Shown here one piece after another: positions 51,797 to 62,100 of a stretch of DNA of 64,000 bases. Every line of letters starts with the position of its first letter. Positions within the stretch are counted from its first letter, which is position 1. The position numbers and the translations under genes were made by a program. Source of the stretch: Confluentibacter citreus (lineage in GTDB: Bacteria > Bacteroidota > Bacteroidia > Flavobacteriales > Flavobacteriaceae); contig NZ_NIXN01000001.1 in NCBI RefSeq assembly GCF_002807055.1, positions 1,178,001 to 1,242,000 on the forward strand, read 5' to 3'. A model generated the notes under the pieces. That model did not search any database. It was not told the DNA's origin and saw nothing but the letters and a program-made list of their open reading frames with translations.

Positions 51797-53260
51797 TTAA
51801 CTATTGTGTTTTAAAACTAAATCAGCTACTAATTTTCCAGAAATCAACGATGGAGGAACTCCTGGTCCTGGTACGGTTAACTGACCAGTAAAATAGAGAT
51901 TTTCAACTTTTTTGCTTTTTAATTTTGGTCTCAAAAAAGCTGTTTGGGTCAATGTATTCGCCATTCCGTAGGCATTTCCTTTGTATGAATTATAATCTTT
52001 AATAAAGTCATTAATACAAAAGGACTCTTTAAATATAATATGATTTTTTATTTTTTGCGATGTTAAAGCCTCAAAACGTGTCATGATTTTTTCAAAATAG
52101 GTGTCCCTAAGTTCTGGTGTGTCTTCTATACCTGGAGCCAACGGAATTAAAAAAATACCAGCTTCTTTGCCTTCGGGTGCAACATCCTCGTCTGTTTTGC
52201 TTGGAAAGCTTGCATAAAATAATGGGTTTTCAGGCCACTTTGGATTGTCATAAATAGCTTCGGCATGAACATCAAAATCGACGTCGAAAAATAGTGTATG
52301 ATGATTGACGTTGATTAATTTTTTATCAAACCCAACATAAAAAAGGAGGGAAGAAGGCGCGAATGTTTTTTTCGCCCAATAGTTTTCAGAATATTGTCTG
52401 TGATTTTTATCTAAAAGTGTTTCGGTATGATGATAATCGGCCCCGCTTACAACAATATCTGACTTGAAAGTTTCTCCGTTAGAAATAATGCCTGTCGACT
52501 TACCATTTTCAACAATGATTTTTTCGACAGAAACATTTGTTTTGATGGTTACGCCCAATTCTTTCGCTAAACTTTCTAAAGCTAGAATGACTTGATACAT
52601 CCCTTTTTTTGGATGAAATGTGCCTAGTCCGAAATCGGCATAATTCATAAAACTATAAAAAGAAGGCGTGTCGCTTGGCTTGGCTCCTAAAAACAGGACA
52701 GGAAACTCTAGGATTTTAACGAGTTTGTCATTTTTAAATTCTTTTCGAACATCTTTTTTGATGTTGCTAAAAAATTGATTTAATTTTTTAATGGTAGCTG
52801 GCGTCACCAATTCTAAAGGAGAAACGCCGGGATTATAAACTAAATCTTTAATGGCGATATCATAATTGCTTTTAGCTTTCTCAATAAACGTATTCAGTTT
52901 TTTTGAGCTTCCTTTTTCTTCTTTTTCAAAGGCCAATGCTATTTTTTCTAAAGTATCTTCAATGGTAATGTAATCATCTTTTCCAAAGTAAACGCTATAG
53001 GCAGGGTTTAGTTTTTCTAAAGTATAATAGAGGGATGGTGATTTATCGAAATCAGAAAAAAAACGTTCAAAAACATCGGGCATCCAATACCAAGTAGGGC
53101 CAATATCAAAAGTAAATCCATCTTTAATCAGTTGTCGCGCACGACCACCAATAGTTTGGTTTTTCTCGAATATGGTGACATTGTAGCCATATTTGGCCAG
53201 ATAACATGAGGCTGCTAAAGAAGAAAATCCGGAGCCAATAATAATAACTGATTTTTTCAT
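51797..53260 (-). CDS. crtI: Phytoene desaturase
   Basis: FAD-dependent desaturase making lycopene from phytoene. From ATG 53260 it is 487 aa, starting MKKSVIIIGSGFSSLAASCYLAKYG with the dinucleotide motif; the 11 extra residues of a longer frame overlap the promoter. The C-terminal signature YFTGQLTVPGPGVPPSLISGKLVADL is complete. First crt structural gene, 44 bp after the CarH-like gene, with a promoter and two putative operator boxes in that gap. Confidence 0.94.
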   Translation of the reverse strand: MKKSVIIIGSGFSSLAASCYLAKYGYNVTIFEKNQTIGGRARQLIKDGFTFDIGPTWYWMPDVFERFFSDFDKSPSLYYTLEKLNPAYSVYFGKDDYITIEDTLEKIALAFEKEEKGSSKKLNTFIEKAKSNYDIAIKDLVYNPGVSPLELVTPATIKKLNQFFSNIKKDVRKEFKNDKLVKILEFPVLFLGAKPSDTPSFYSFMNYADFGLGTFHPKKGMYQVILALESLAKELGVTIKTNVSVEKIIVENGKSTGIISNGETFKSDIVVSGADYHHTETLLDKNHRQYSENYWAKKTFAPSSLLFYVGFDKKLINVNHHTLFFDVDFDVHAEAIYDNPKWPENPLFYASFPSKTDEDVAPEGKEAGIFLIPLAPGIEDTPELRDTYFEKIMTRFEALTSQKIKNHIIFKESFCINDFIKDYNSYKGNAYGMANTLTQTAFLRPKLKSKKVENLYFTGQLTVPGPGVPPSLISGKLVADLVLKHNS

Positions 53261-53263
53261 ATT

Positions 53264-53300
53264 GTTCAACAAATATACAAAAAAGTTAAACAAATATTAC
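53264..53300. promoter_or_regulatory. crtI promoter: two direct GTTnAACAAATATtAC boxes over a -7 element
   Basis: On the plus strand GTTCAACAAATATAC (53264-53278) and GTTAAACAAATATTAC (53285-53300) form direct repeats 21 bp apart. The first contains the minus-strand -7 box TATATTTG (complement of 53270-53277). The transcript would start within a few bases of the crtI ATG (53260). Binding here by the CarH-like regulator would block RNA polymerase. A third copy lies before the regulator gene at 54220-54234. Confidence 0.65.
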
Positions 53301-53304
53301 TTGT

Positions 53305-54204
53305 TTACAAATCTTTAACTAAGTTTTCTATAGAATTAAATATACTAACTTTTTTTGGAAGTAAGGTAATGTCAAAATTAGATAGTTTGGTGCCTAAAAG
53401 TAATAGCCTAGTATTGTCTTTTTTTAGAAGCAGTTCGTTAAATTTATTTATATAAATAGGGATGTCCTGAGTTTCTGGATATACCGTAAAGTAAGATATG
53501 AAGGTGACATCATCAAAAAATTCCAGTAAGTCTTTTAAGCTTTCCATGGGGACGCTTTCTCCCAAGAAGATAGTATGATACCCCTTGCTTCTCAATTTGT
53601 AATTTATAAAAAGCAATCCGATATCATGAATTTCATTGTCGGGTAAAAAAAGCACAAAAGTTTTAGAAATTGGCTTAGGTTCAAGACTTTGAAGTCTTTC
53701 AATGTTTATTAATATTTTTTGTTTTATATGAACAGATAAAAAGTGTTCATGCGCTGGTGTTATAGTGTTGGTTTGCCATAACAAGCCGATCTCATTTAAT
53801 AAAGGAAGAAACACATTGTAAAATATATCACTAAAGGATTTTTTTTCAATAAGCGTATTGTATGTGTTATAAAACAGTACCTGGTCAAAATTAATCATAG
53901 CCATTTTGAAGGCGTTGATGGCGTGATTTTCTATTTTTGCCCGAGACGCAATTTCTCTAACTTTTACAGGAATTTCATCTTCTGTTAGATTTGCAATCTT
54001 GGAAATTTTTATACCATTATTGTTTAAGTACGAAATGTTTAATAGTTTTTGAAAACTGGCTAAACTGTAATTTCTAATATTTGTATCGGTTCTGTTAGGG
54101 CTCAGTAAATTATAGCGTTTTTCCCAAATTCTGATGGTATGTGCTTTGATGCCTGTTAAGTTTTCTAAATCTTTTATGCTAAAATTTATCTGTATATTGT
54201 TCAT
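53305..54204 (-). CDS. CarH/LitR-like B12-dependent photoreceptor transcriptional regulator
   Basis: A 299-aa MerR-family protein with a C-terminal cobalamin-binding module. Residues 7-75 are the MerR helix-turn-helix (FSIKDLENLTGIKAHTIRIWEKRY). The helical cap contains Wx9EH (Trp143, Glu153, His154), the light-sensing signature of CarH. The B12 domain has ExHxxG with His193 as predicted lower cobalt ligand. The residue after Trp143 is Gln144, where Thermus CarH has the His that binds cobalt after photolysis. ATG 54204 is used rather than a TTG at 54228. Same strand and directly upstream of crtI. Confidence 0.88.
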   Translation of the reverse strand: MNNIQINFSIKDLENLTGIKAHTIRIWEKRYNLLSPNRTDTNIRNYSLASFQKLLNISYLNNNGIKISKIANLTEDEIPVKVREIASRAKIENHAINAFKMAMINFDQVLFYNTYNTLIEKKSFSDIFYNVFLPLLNEIGLLWQTNTITPAHEHFLSVHIKQKILINIERLQSLEPKPISKTFVLFLPDNEIHDIGLLFINYKLRSKGYHTIFLGESVPMESLKDLLEFFDDVTFISYFTVYPETQDIPIYINKFNELLLKKDNTRLLLLGTKLSNFDITLLPKKVSIFNSIENLVKDL

Positions 54205-54219
54205 TGATACTTTGTAAAA

Positions 54220-54234
54220 GTTGAACAATATTAC
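54220..54234. promoter_or_regulatory. Third GTTnAACAA-TATTAC box, upstream of the CarH-like gene
   Basis: GTTGAACAATATTAC begins 16 bp before the ATG (54204). It matches the box at 53285-53300 except for one substitution and one missing A, and both are followed by TT. Suggests autoregulation. Confidence 0.55.
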
Positions 54235-54280
54235 TTAAAATATAATTAAGATAAAAATTTTGATATTTGAATTTTGAATG

Positions 54281-54365
54281 TGCGCACGAGAAGACTCGAA
54301 CTTCCACATCCTAAACGGATACTAGCCCCTCAAGCTAGCGCGTCTACCAATTCCGCCACGTGCGC
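54281..54365 (-). tRNA. tRNA-Leu (anticodon GAG)
   Basis: 85 nt on the minus strand. Acceptor stem GCGCACG / CGTGCGC with discriminator A; anticodon arm CTAGC-TTGAGGG-GCTAG gives anticodon GAG (leucine CUC/CUU); a long variable arm and the TTCGAGTC T-loop are present. CCA is not encoded. It lies 77 bp upstream of the CarH-like gene on the same strand. Confidence 0.96.
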
Positions 54366-54611
54366 ATTAAGAATGTGGCAAAAATAGAAAAAGTTAATTA
54401 ATTAGGCTTGGTTTTTTATTATTACCTCAAAGACTATGATTAACTACTATAAATATGACTTTTCTCAAAAGTTAAAATGGGGTAAATTATCTATATTTAT
54501 GGTATATTGCAACATTAAAAAACATCATTTTAATGTGTGCTATTTGGACATCCTTAATAATAGGAAAAAGGTCCACCTAATCCCGTTAAAAGTTAGGATT
54601 ACAATAACAAT

Positions 54612-57600
54612 ATGATTTCAAAATTTAATATAAGGTTCTTAGTATTCAAATTGGGAATGTTGGCTTTCATGTTTTCTTGGCCACCTGTCCAATCACAATC
54701 CCAGCTTACATCATTTATGCCTGTTGCACCAGAAGAATTGTCGAATTCCTTCGTTAGATGTTTCCTTAAAGACAGCAAGGGGTATATGTGGTTTGGTACA
54801 AACGATGGATTAATACGTTACGATGGAATCAATACCTATCGTTATGTGCATAACCCTATAGACAATAAAACCATAACCAATAATAGTATAAATGCCATTA
54901 TAGAGGATTCTAATCATAAACTGTGGATAGGAACGGGTCAAGGGCTCAGTAATTATAACAGAGAAACTGATAATTTCACAAATGTTGATTCAATCCCTGG
55001 TAACAAAAACCACTTAAATAACGTTTATATTACAGCGTTGTCATTTGATGATCAAGGCAAGCTGTGGATAGGTACGCATGGAGGTGGAGTTAATATTTAC
55101 GATATATCCAGTTTAACCTTTTCTTATCTCAGCGGAATCAATACGCATAGTAGTCCCTTGGCTAAAGATTATATTTCTAAATTACTACTTATTGATAATA
55201 ACATGTGGTGTGGCACTAAGGGAGGTCTTAAAGTTTTTAATACAACTACTACAAAGCCCGCATCCTTAAAATTTACAGGTGAAGGCTTGCCAATGGACGA
55301 AATTTCCGAATTGATTATAGATGATTTTGATACCATTTTATTTTCAACTTCAAATGGTGAAATAACTAAAGTAATATATAAAGATGGCTATTATTCATTT
55401 AAAAACATCGTTTCGAAGTATTCTAAAAATGGTTTAGGTGTAAGTGGTATTTTAGCATTAGCAGCTGATAGTAAAGGTAACCTCTGGATAGGAGGAGAAA
55501 ATTCTAAACTAATTTATTTTGATATCAAAAATAACAAATTAACCTATTTTGGTAATGAAAGTGGAAATCCTAAAAAATTGCCTACCAACTCGATACGATC
55601 TGTTTATATAGACGATGATGGACTAACTTGGATTGGAACGTTTAACAAAGGCGTTTATTTAATTGATAACAATGCTGGTAAATTTGATTCTTATCAATTA
55701 GGAGATTTTAAGGCAAGTGAGCTTGAAGGTAAGGACATTAGGGAATTTGTTGAGGATAAAAAAGGAGATATATGGATTGCATGTGATGGTATCGGGCTTA
55801 TTAGATTGGATTCAGAAACTAATGAGTTAAAACGCTGTGATGAGATTAATAGGCAGCTCGATACTAAATTTATTACTGCAATGACTTTTGACCGCCAAGG
55901 TAATATTTGGGTAGCCTCATGGGCTGATGGTGTTTATAAAATTAATCTAAGCACTAATAGAGCTGTTAAGTATATGTTGCAGTCGGGAGGGTTTGGTGAC
56001 AATAAGGCCTTTTTTTTATATCTAGATAAAAAGGGGACCATTTGGGCTGGAAGTAATGGAAGTGGGTTGTTTTATTTTGATGAAAAAAGACAACGCTTTG
56101 TTATTCTTTACGAAGAAAATAAGCCTAATTACATTTCAAAAACCTCATATGTGAGTTCCATGGTAGAGGATTATGAGGGAGGTTTATGGATAGGTACCAT
56201 GTATGGTTTGTACAAGCTAACAAGAAATGAGGATGGGTTGTTTAACTACCAATTGTATAGACAAGATATAGCGCATGGTGGTTTTAGTAGTAATAATATT
56301 CAGGATATTTATCAAGATGCTCATGAGAATTTATGGTTTGGAACTACCGATAATGGTATCGTTTTAAAGCCAAGGCAAAGCAATGAATTCAAAACCTTTC
56401 AAAAAAAAGACGGGTTATCAAGTAACACCATCAGATCGATTTTGATGGATTCCGTTGGTAATATTTGGATTAGTGGAAATAAAGGCTTGTCTAAATTGGA
56501 TCTTAGCACTAATACGTTTACAAATTATGATAAATTAGATGGTTTAGCATCAAACAATTTTAATAATAGTGCAAGTATTACCACTAGTAAAGGTAAATTG
56601 TTCTTTGGAAGCAATAACGGGTTCAATACTTTTTATCCCGATAGTATTCAAAGTCATTCTGGAACGCCAATAGTATATTTAACGGATTTAAAAATTAACA
56701 ATCAGTCCATGGCGATTTCTGGCTCTGGATCACCTTTAAATAAGCATATAAGTCTTACTTCCAATATAGAGCTAAGTTATGATCAACGGTCCTTTACTAT
56801 CGATTTTGTTGCTATTAATTATGGTAAAAAAGCTCCTTATGAATACTGCTATATGTTGGAAGGTTTCGATAAAAGTTGGAATTGTATAGGCTCTGGCCAT
56901 TCAGCTACTTACACAAATATAGATCCAGGTGACTATGTGTTTTTGGTTAACGCATCTAATTCCGATGGAACTTGGGCCAATACTTCTGAGCGATTACATA
57001 TTACCATAAAGCAAATATGGTGGAAAACTTGGTGGGCCATCCTTATATATGTCATTTTTATTGCGTCTGTTGTTTATTTCCTGTCAAGGATTCGTATGGA
57101 GCGCATCCGTATGAAAAACCAATTGGTTATGGAGCGTTTAGCTCGCGAACAAGAGCATCAGCTAAGTGAATCTAAAACGCAATTTTTTACCAATATTTCC
57201 CATGAATTTAGAACCCCTTTAAGTCTTATTGCCATGCCTTTGGAAAGCTTAAGCGCCATGGAGGAATTGCCGTTTAGTGTGAAGGAAAGAATAGGAGCCA
57301 TTCAAGCTAGTTCAAACAAAATGTTACGTTTGGTCAATGAATTGATGGATTTTAATAAGCTAGAAAATACCAAATTAAAACTTCAGGTGCAACAAGGCGA
57401 GTTGGTTAGGTTTATTACGGATATTGCAGATTCTTTTAATGACATTTCCAAAAAAAGAAATATCCATTTTGGTATCCACAGTATGGTTGGGGCGCTTCAT
57501 GGGTGGTTCGATCATGACAAATTAGACAAGATACTGGTAAACATACTTTCAAATGCTTTTAAGTTTACTTCAGACAAGGGTCAAATTAACATCATCATCA

Positions 57601-58748
57601 ATTCCAAAGAAGCCATCGTTGGCGACCAACAGGTAAAGTCACGTTGCCTAGAGCTTAGTATTCTGGACAATGGTATAGGTATACCAGAAAATGAATTGCC
57701 TTTTATTTTTGATAAATTTTACCAGGCTACATCTTCACCGTCAATAGCTAATTCTGGCACTGGTATTGGTCTTTCTTTAACAAAAGGACTTGTAGAGTTG
57801 CATCATGGACATATAAAAGTAGAAAGTAAACCTAATCACGAAACGTTATTTGTAATAGTGATTCCTATTGATAAAGAAATTTATTCTGATGATAATGTTT
57901 GTGAAATTTCAGAGTGCATAGATACTGTTCCAGAATCCATGAATCATATAGAAACCATTAATTATGATTTAGATGACGAAGAAAGCAATGACAAACCTCA
58001 AATACTTATTGTTGAGGACAACGATGAGTTGAGAAAATATTTAGCACTAGAGTTAAGGCATCAGTTCCATGTTATGGAGGCTAAAAATGGACAGGAAGGA
58101 TTAGAAGTGGCTTTAGAAACAAGTCCCGATTTAATAATTAGTGATATTTTAATGCCCATTAAAAACGGCATTGATCTTTGTAAAGACATAAAAACAAACT
58201 TAAAAACCAGTCACATCCCTTTTATTCTTTTAACAGCAAGAACAACAGTTGATGATCAGATTACAGGAATCGAGACAGGGGCCGATGTTTATATAACCAA
58301 GCCTTTTAGTATTCGTTTTTTAATTGTGCAAGTAAACCAAATTATTGAATCCCGTCAAAAATTGTATTCCCAGTTTAGTAAGGATGTTTATTTGCTGCCA
58401 AATAAAGTGGCACAGAACGAAATTGATCAAGAATTTCTTCAAAGAGCTATTGACTACATTATAGAGAATATACAAAATCCCCAATTAGGAGTTAATTCTA
58501 TCGCAGAACTTTTTAATTTAAGTCGTATGCAAGTCTACAGAAAGATTAAGGCTCTTACCGGTAAATCTGTTGTCAATTTTATAAGAATGGTGAGGATTAA
58601 ACAAGCCTTGAAACTTATGGATACCCAAAAATATGCATTGGCGGAAATAGCATATCTAACAGGCTTCAATTCCGCTTCCTATTTCACTACTTCTTTTAAA
58701 GAGGAATATGGAAAAGCACCCTCAGAATATTTGGAGCAAAATATTTAA
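54612..58748 (+). CDS. Hybrid two-component system regulator (HTCS) with extracellular propeller sensor
   Basis: A 1378-aa one-protein two-component system: signal sequence (about 1-29), two seven-bladed reg_prop beta-propellers (about 40-700, repeated WIGT/WFGT motifs), Y_Y_Y domain (about 715-795), membrane helix (about 807-828), HisKA with phospho-accepting His864 (NISHEFRTPL), HATPase (LDNGIGIPENE, GTGIGLSL), receiver domain with Asp1178 (ISDILMP) and C-terminal AraC-type DNA-binding domain (about 1270-1378). Such proteins sense oligosaccharides and switch on the neighbouring SusCD operon. The ligand is unknown. Confidence 0.95.
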   Translation: MISKFNIRFLVFKLGMLAFMFSWPPVQSQSQLTSFMPVAPEELSNSFVRCFLKDSKGYMWFGTNDGLIRYDGINTYRYVHNPIDNKTITNNSINAIIEDSNHKLWIGTGQGLSNYNRETDNFTNVDSIPGNKNHLNNVYITALSFDDQGKLWIGTHGGGVNIYDISSLTFSYLSGINTHSSPLAKDYISKLLLIDNNMWCGTKGGLKVFNTTTTKPASLKFTGEGLPMDEISELIIDDFDTILFSTSNGEITKVIYKDGYYSFKNIVSKYSKNGLGVSGILALAADSKGNLWIGGENSKLIYFDIKNNKLTYFGNESGNPKKLPTNSIRSVYIDDDGLTWIGTFNKGVYLIDNNAGKFDSYQLGDFKASELEGKDIREFVEDKKGDIWIACDGIGLIRLDSETNELKRCDEINRQLDTKFITAMTFDRQGNIWVASWADGVYKINLSTNRAVKYMLQSGGFGDNKAFFLYLDKKGTIWAGSNGSGLFYFDEKRQRFVILYEENKPNYISKTSYVSSMVEDYEGGLWIGTMYGLYKLTRNEDGLFNYQLYRQDIAHGGFSSNNIQDIYQDAHENLWFGTTDNGIVLKPRQSNEFKTFQKKDGLSSNTIRSILMDSVGNIWISGNKGLSKLDLSTNTFTNYDKLDGLASNNFNNSASITTSKGKLFFGSNNGFNTFYPDSIQSHSGTPIVYLTDLKINNQSMAISGSGSPLNKHISLTSNIELSYDQRSFTIDFVAINYGKKAPYEYCYMLEGFDKSWNCIGSGHSATYTNIDPGDYVFLVNASNSDGTWANTSERLHITIKQIWWKTWWAILIYVIFIASVVYFLSRIRMERIRMKNQLVMERLAREQEHQLSESKTQFFTNISHEFRTPLSLIAMPLESLSAMEELPFSVKERIGAIQASSNKMLRLVNELMDFNKLENTKLKLQVQQGELVRFITDIADSFNDISKKRNIHFGIHSMVGALHGWFDHDKLDKILVNILSNAFKFTSDKGQINIIINSKEAIVGDQQVKSRCLELSILDNGIGIPENELPFIFDKFYQATSSPSIANSGTGIGLSLTKGLVELHHGHIKVESKPNHETLFVIVIPIDKEIYSDDNVCEISECIDTVPESMNHIETINYDLDDEESNDKPQILIVEDNDELRKYLALELRHQFHVMEAKNGQEGLEVALETSPDLIISDILMPIKNGIDLCKDIKTNLKTSHIPFILLTARTTVDDQITGIETGADVYITKPFSIRFLIVQVNQIIESRQKLYSQFSKDVYLLPNKVAQNEIDQEFLQRAIDYIIENIQNPQLGVNSIAELFNLSRMQVYRKIKALTGKSVVNFIRMVRIKQALKLMDTQKYALAEIAYLTGFNSASYFTTSFKEEYGKAPSEYLEQNI

Positions 58749-58778
58749 ACAAAACGCTTCCTTAACGGTTTGTTTTAA
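58747..58778 (+). terminator. Possible terminator after the HTCS gene
   Basis: AAACAAAACG (58747-58756) and CGGTTTGTTT (58766-58775) form a 10-bp stem with one mismatch, then TTAATTT. The stem begins at the stop codon. T-run is short, so strength is uncertain. Confidence 0.5.
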
Positions 58779-59195
58779 TTTACTTAACTGAGTGATTATT
58801 TAAAATAAACAATCATTTTCTCAATGGATTTTACTGCCAAAATCCAACGCCATCTTGTTTTTAATAAAAAGGATATATTATTAATCGTAATAATGTATTA
58901 ATAAATAGCTTATTATATTAAATCATCATCAGTGTTTTAAATTTTAAAGAGAATGTTCATTTATTGATAACCCAAATCAATGTTAAATGTGATATTTGGT
59001 AGTCTGTGTTTCAGAATTTATTTTTCTTGTAAAGACTGTCACAGTAACGGGTTATTAAGGGAGTTTGTTAAAAACAATTGTATTAAAAAGTGCTTCTAAA
59101 TTCTTAATACTACAATTTTTTCTGGCTTTCAAGATGCTCACAATAGAATATTAAATTTTAACTAAACTTTATTAACATTAACTAATTTTAATTTT
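58779..59195. other. Long intergenic region upstream of susC
   Basis: About 420 bp of AT-rich sequence between the regulator and the SusC gene. It should hold the HTCS target site and the susC promoter. TGATTATTT / AAACAATCA (near 58791-58815) is a small imperfect hairpin. No clear -33/-7 pair, RNA gene or reading frame was identified. Confidence 0.4.
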
Positions 59196-62100
59196 ATGCA
59201 AAATGTAATTTTACTATTTTACTCAAGGAGAAGTCGTCCATGGTTTCTCAAAATTATTTGTTCAACAATCCTATTTTTCTCTATGGTTGTTAACGCCAAT
59301 GCACAAAAAACCGTTAGTGGTACGGTAACCGATGAGGCAGGTGTGCCTATGCTTGGTGTAAATGTGGTTCTGAAGGGTACCAGTACTGGTACCAATACAG
59401 ATTTTGATGGGAACTATTCCCTAAGTGTTTCTGGCAGTAATGCTGTATTAGTGTTTTCTTACTTAGGTTATGTAACCAAAGAAATTACTGTAGGAGCACA
59501 ATCTGTTATTAGTGTTACCTTAGATCCAGATGTGTCAGCGCTTAGCGAAGTAGTTGTTATTGGTTATGGTACTCAAAGAAGAGAGTCTGTAACAGGTTCT
59601 GTGGTGTCCATTAAAGGGGAAACTTTAAACGAAGTACAGTCATCTAACTTTGCGCAAGCTTTACAAGGTCGTGCTGCTGGTGTTGATATTTCAACAACTG
59701 GAACAAGACCGGGTGCAAATCCAGTGATTAGAATTCGTGGTGTTCGTTCTTTATCAGGAAGTAACGACCCATTAATTGTATTGAACGGTATTCCGTTTTT
59801 TGGAGGCTTGAATGATATCAATCCTAATGATATTGAAAGTTTGGAGATTTTGAAGGATGCTTCTGCTACAGCTATTTATGGTTCTAGAGGTGCCAATGGG
59901 GTTATATTAATCTCAACCAAAAGCGGTAAAAAAGGACAAAAAGCGAAATTCAGTTATAACACGTATTACATGACTAAAGAGGTGTTTGCTAAGTTTCCTA
60001 TGATGAATGGGCCAGAATTTGTGGCACTTAGAGCAGCTGCTGGTATTTATACAAATGGTGTAGACGAGTTTGATAACGTCGATACAGATTGGCAAGATTT
60101 AATTTATGGAACTGGGCTTCAAACAAGTCATGATATTAGTGTAACTGGTGGTGGAGAGAATGGCTCATACAATATAGGTTTGGGTTATTTTAAAGATACG
60201 TCTATTACACCTGGTGAAGATTTGCAAAGGTTTTCTTTGCGCGCACAAGTAGATCAACAATTAGGTGCCTTTCGTTTTGGTTTAAACTCGGTGAATAACT
60301 TTAATTTACAAAATGCTGCAGGTGTTGGCCTATATGGTAGCTTAAGTGCAACACCAATTTTAGACCCATACAATGCAGATGGCTCATTAAAGCGAGTGGT
60401 TAGTATGCCATTGGATAATTTTGTGTCAATGACAAGAGATGTTGTAAATGGTCTTGGTGATTCTAGGATAGACTTGCAAAAAGATTTTGGTACCTATAAT
60501 AACCTTTATGGTGAGGTAAGTATTCCAGGGGTTGAAGGTCTGAAGTACCGTATGAACCTAGGTTTAAATATGCGTATGAGTAGAGATGGAAATTTTACTG
60601 GTAGAGGTGTATTGAATGAAAACTTAGCTAATCCATCAACTGCAAGAGTTAGCAGTGGTATTACAACAGATTATGTTATTGAGAACTTATTAACCTATGA
60701 TAGAACCTTTGCAGATAAACACACAGTAAATTTTGTAGGGTTGTTCTCTGCTCAAGAGGGTAGATGGGACGATACCTTTTTACAGGTTAGAAATCTGCCT
60801 AATGAACAATTCCAATTCTATAACCTAGGGTCAGTACTTCAAGAAGATATTACTGGTTACGGAGGTGGCTATGGAGCAGCTGGTTTATTATCCTATATGG
60901 GTAGAGCCATGTACCAATATGATAACCGTTATATGATTACTGCTACTTTACGTTCTGATGCATCTTCTAGATTGGCGCCAGGCAAACAGTGGGTAACTTA
61001 TCCTGCCATATCGTTAGGTTGGAATATCCATAACGAATCATTTATGGAAAATGTTGGATTTGTTGACCAATTGAAATTACGTGCAGGTTATGGTGAGACA
61101 TCTAACCAAGCCATAGGGACATATGCTACACTAGGACGATTGGGAACAAGAGACTATAATTTTGGTAATACGTTTGCAACTGGTTTCTTTGTAACAGAAC
61201 TCCCTAATCCCGTTCTTGGATGGGAATTCTCTGAAACGTATAACTACGCTTTAGAATTTGGTTTATTTAATAATCGTTTATCTGGTACCGTTGAATACTA
61301 CATTACAAAAACCAACGATTTATTATACCGTTTAGGCTTACCACCAACATCTGGGGTAGGTTCTTATGTTGCCAATATTGGTAAAACAGAAAATAAAGGT
61401 TTAGAACTTGCCTTAAATGCTACCATTATAGATAATCCAGATGGTTTCACTTGGGACATGGGTATCAACCTTTATACAAATCAAAATAAAATTACAGCAT
61501 TAGCTTCGGGTGAAACTGAGAATGTAGGTAATTTATGGTTTGTAGGTCAGCCAATTAATGTTATTTTTGACTATGAGAAAGTAGGGCTTTGGAACCAAAC
61601 AGATGCAGATTACCAATATTTAAATCAATATGAGCCAGGAGGTAATGAAGGGATGATTAAAGTGAGATATACTGGTGATTTTAACCCTGATGGATCTCCA
61701 ACAAGACAAATTAATGCTGAAGATAGGATCGTACAGGATCCAACGCCAGATTTTCAAGGTGGTTTTAATACCCGTTTAGCTTACAAAAATTTCGATTTAA
61801 GTATGGTGGGTACATTTAAAAGCGGTGGTACTGTTATCAGTACATTATATGGAGCTCAAGGGTATCTTAACTTGATGACTGGAAGAAGAAATAATGTACA
61901 AGTTGATTATTGGACACCAACCAACACAGATGCTAAATATCCTAAACCAGGTGGTATCCAAAGTGGTGATAATCCAAAATATGGAACTACTTTAGGCTAT
62001 TTTGATGGGTCTTTTCTAAAAGTGCGTACCATTACTTTAGGTTACAATTTTGACCGAAACGTTCTTGGAAACATTGGTGTTGAAAGACTTCGCCTTTATG

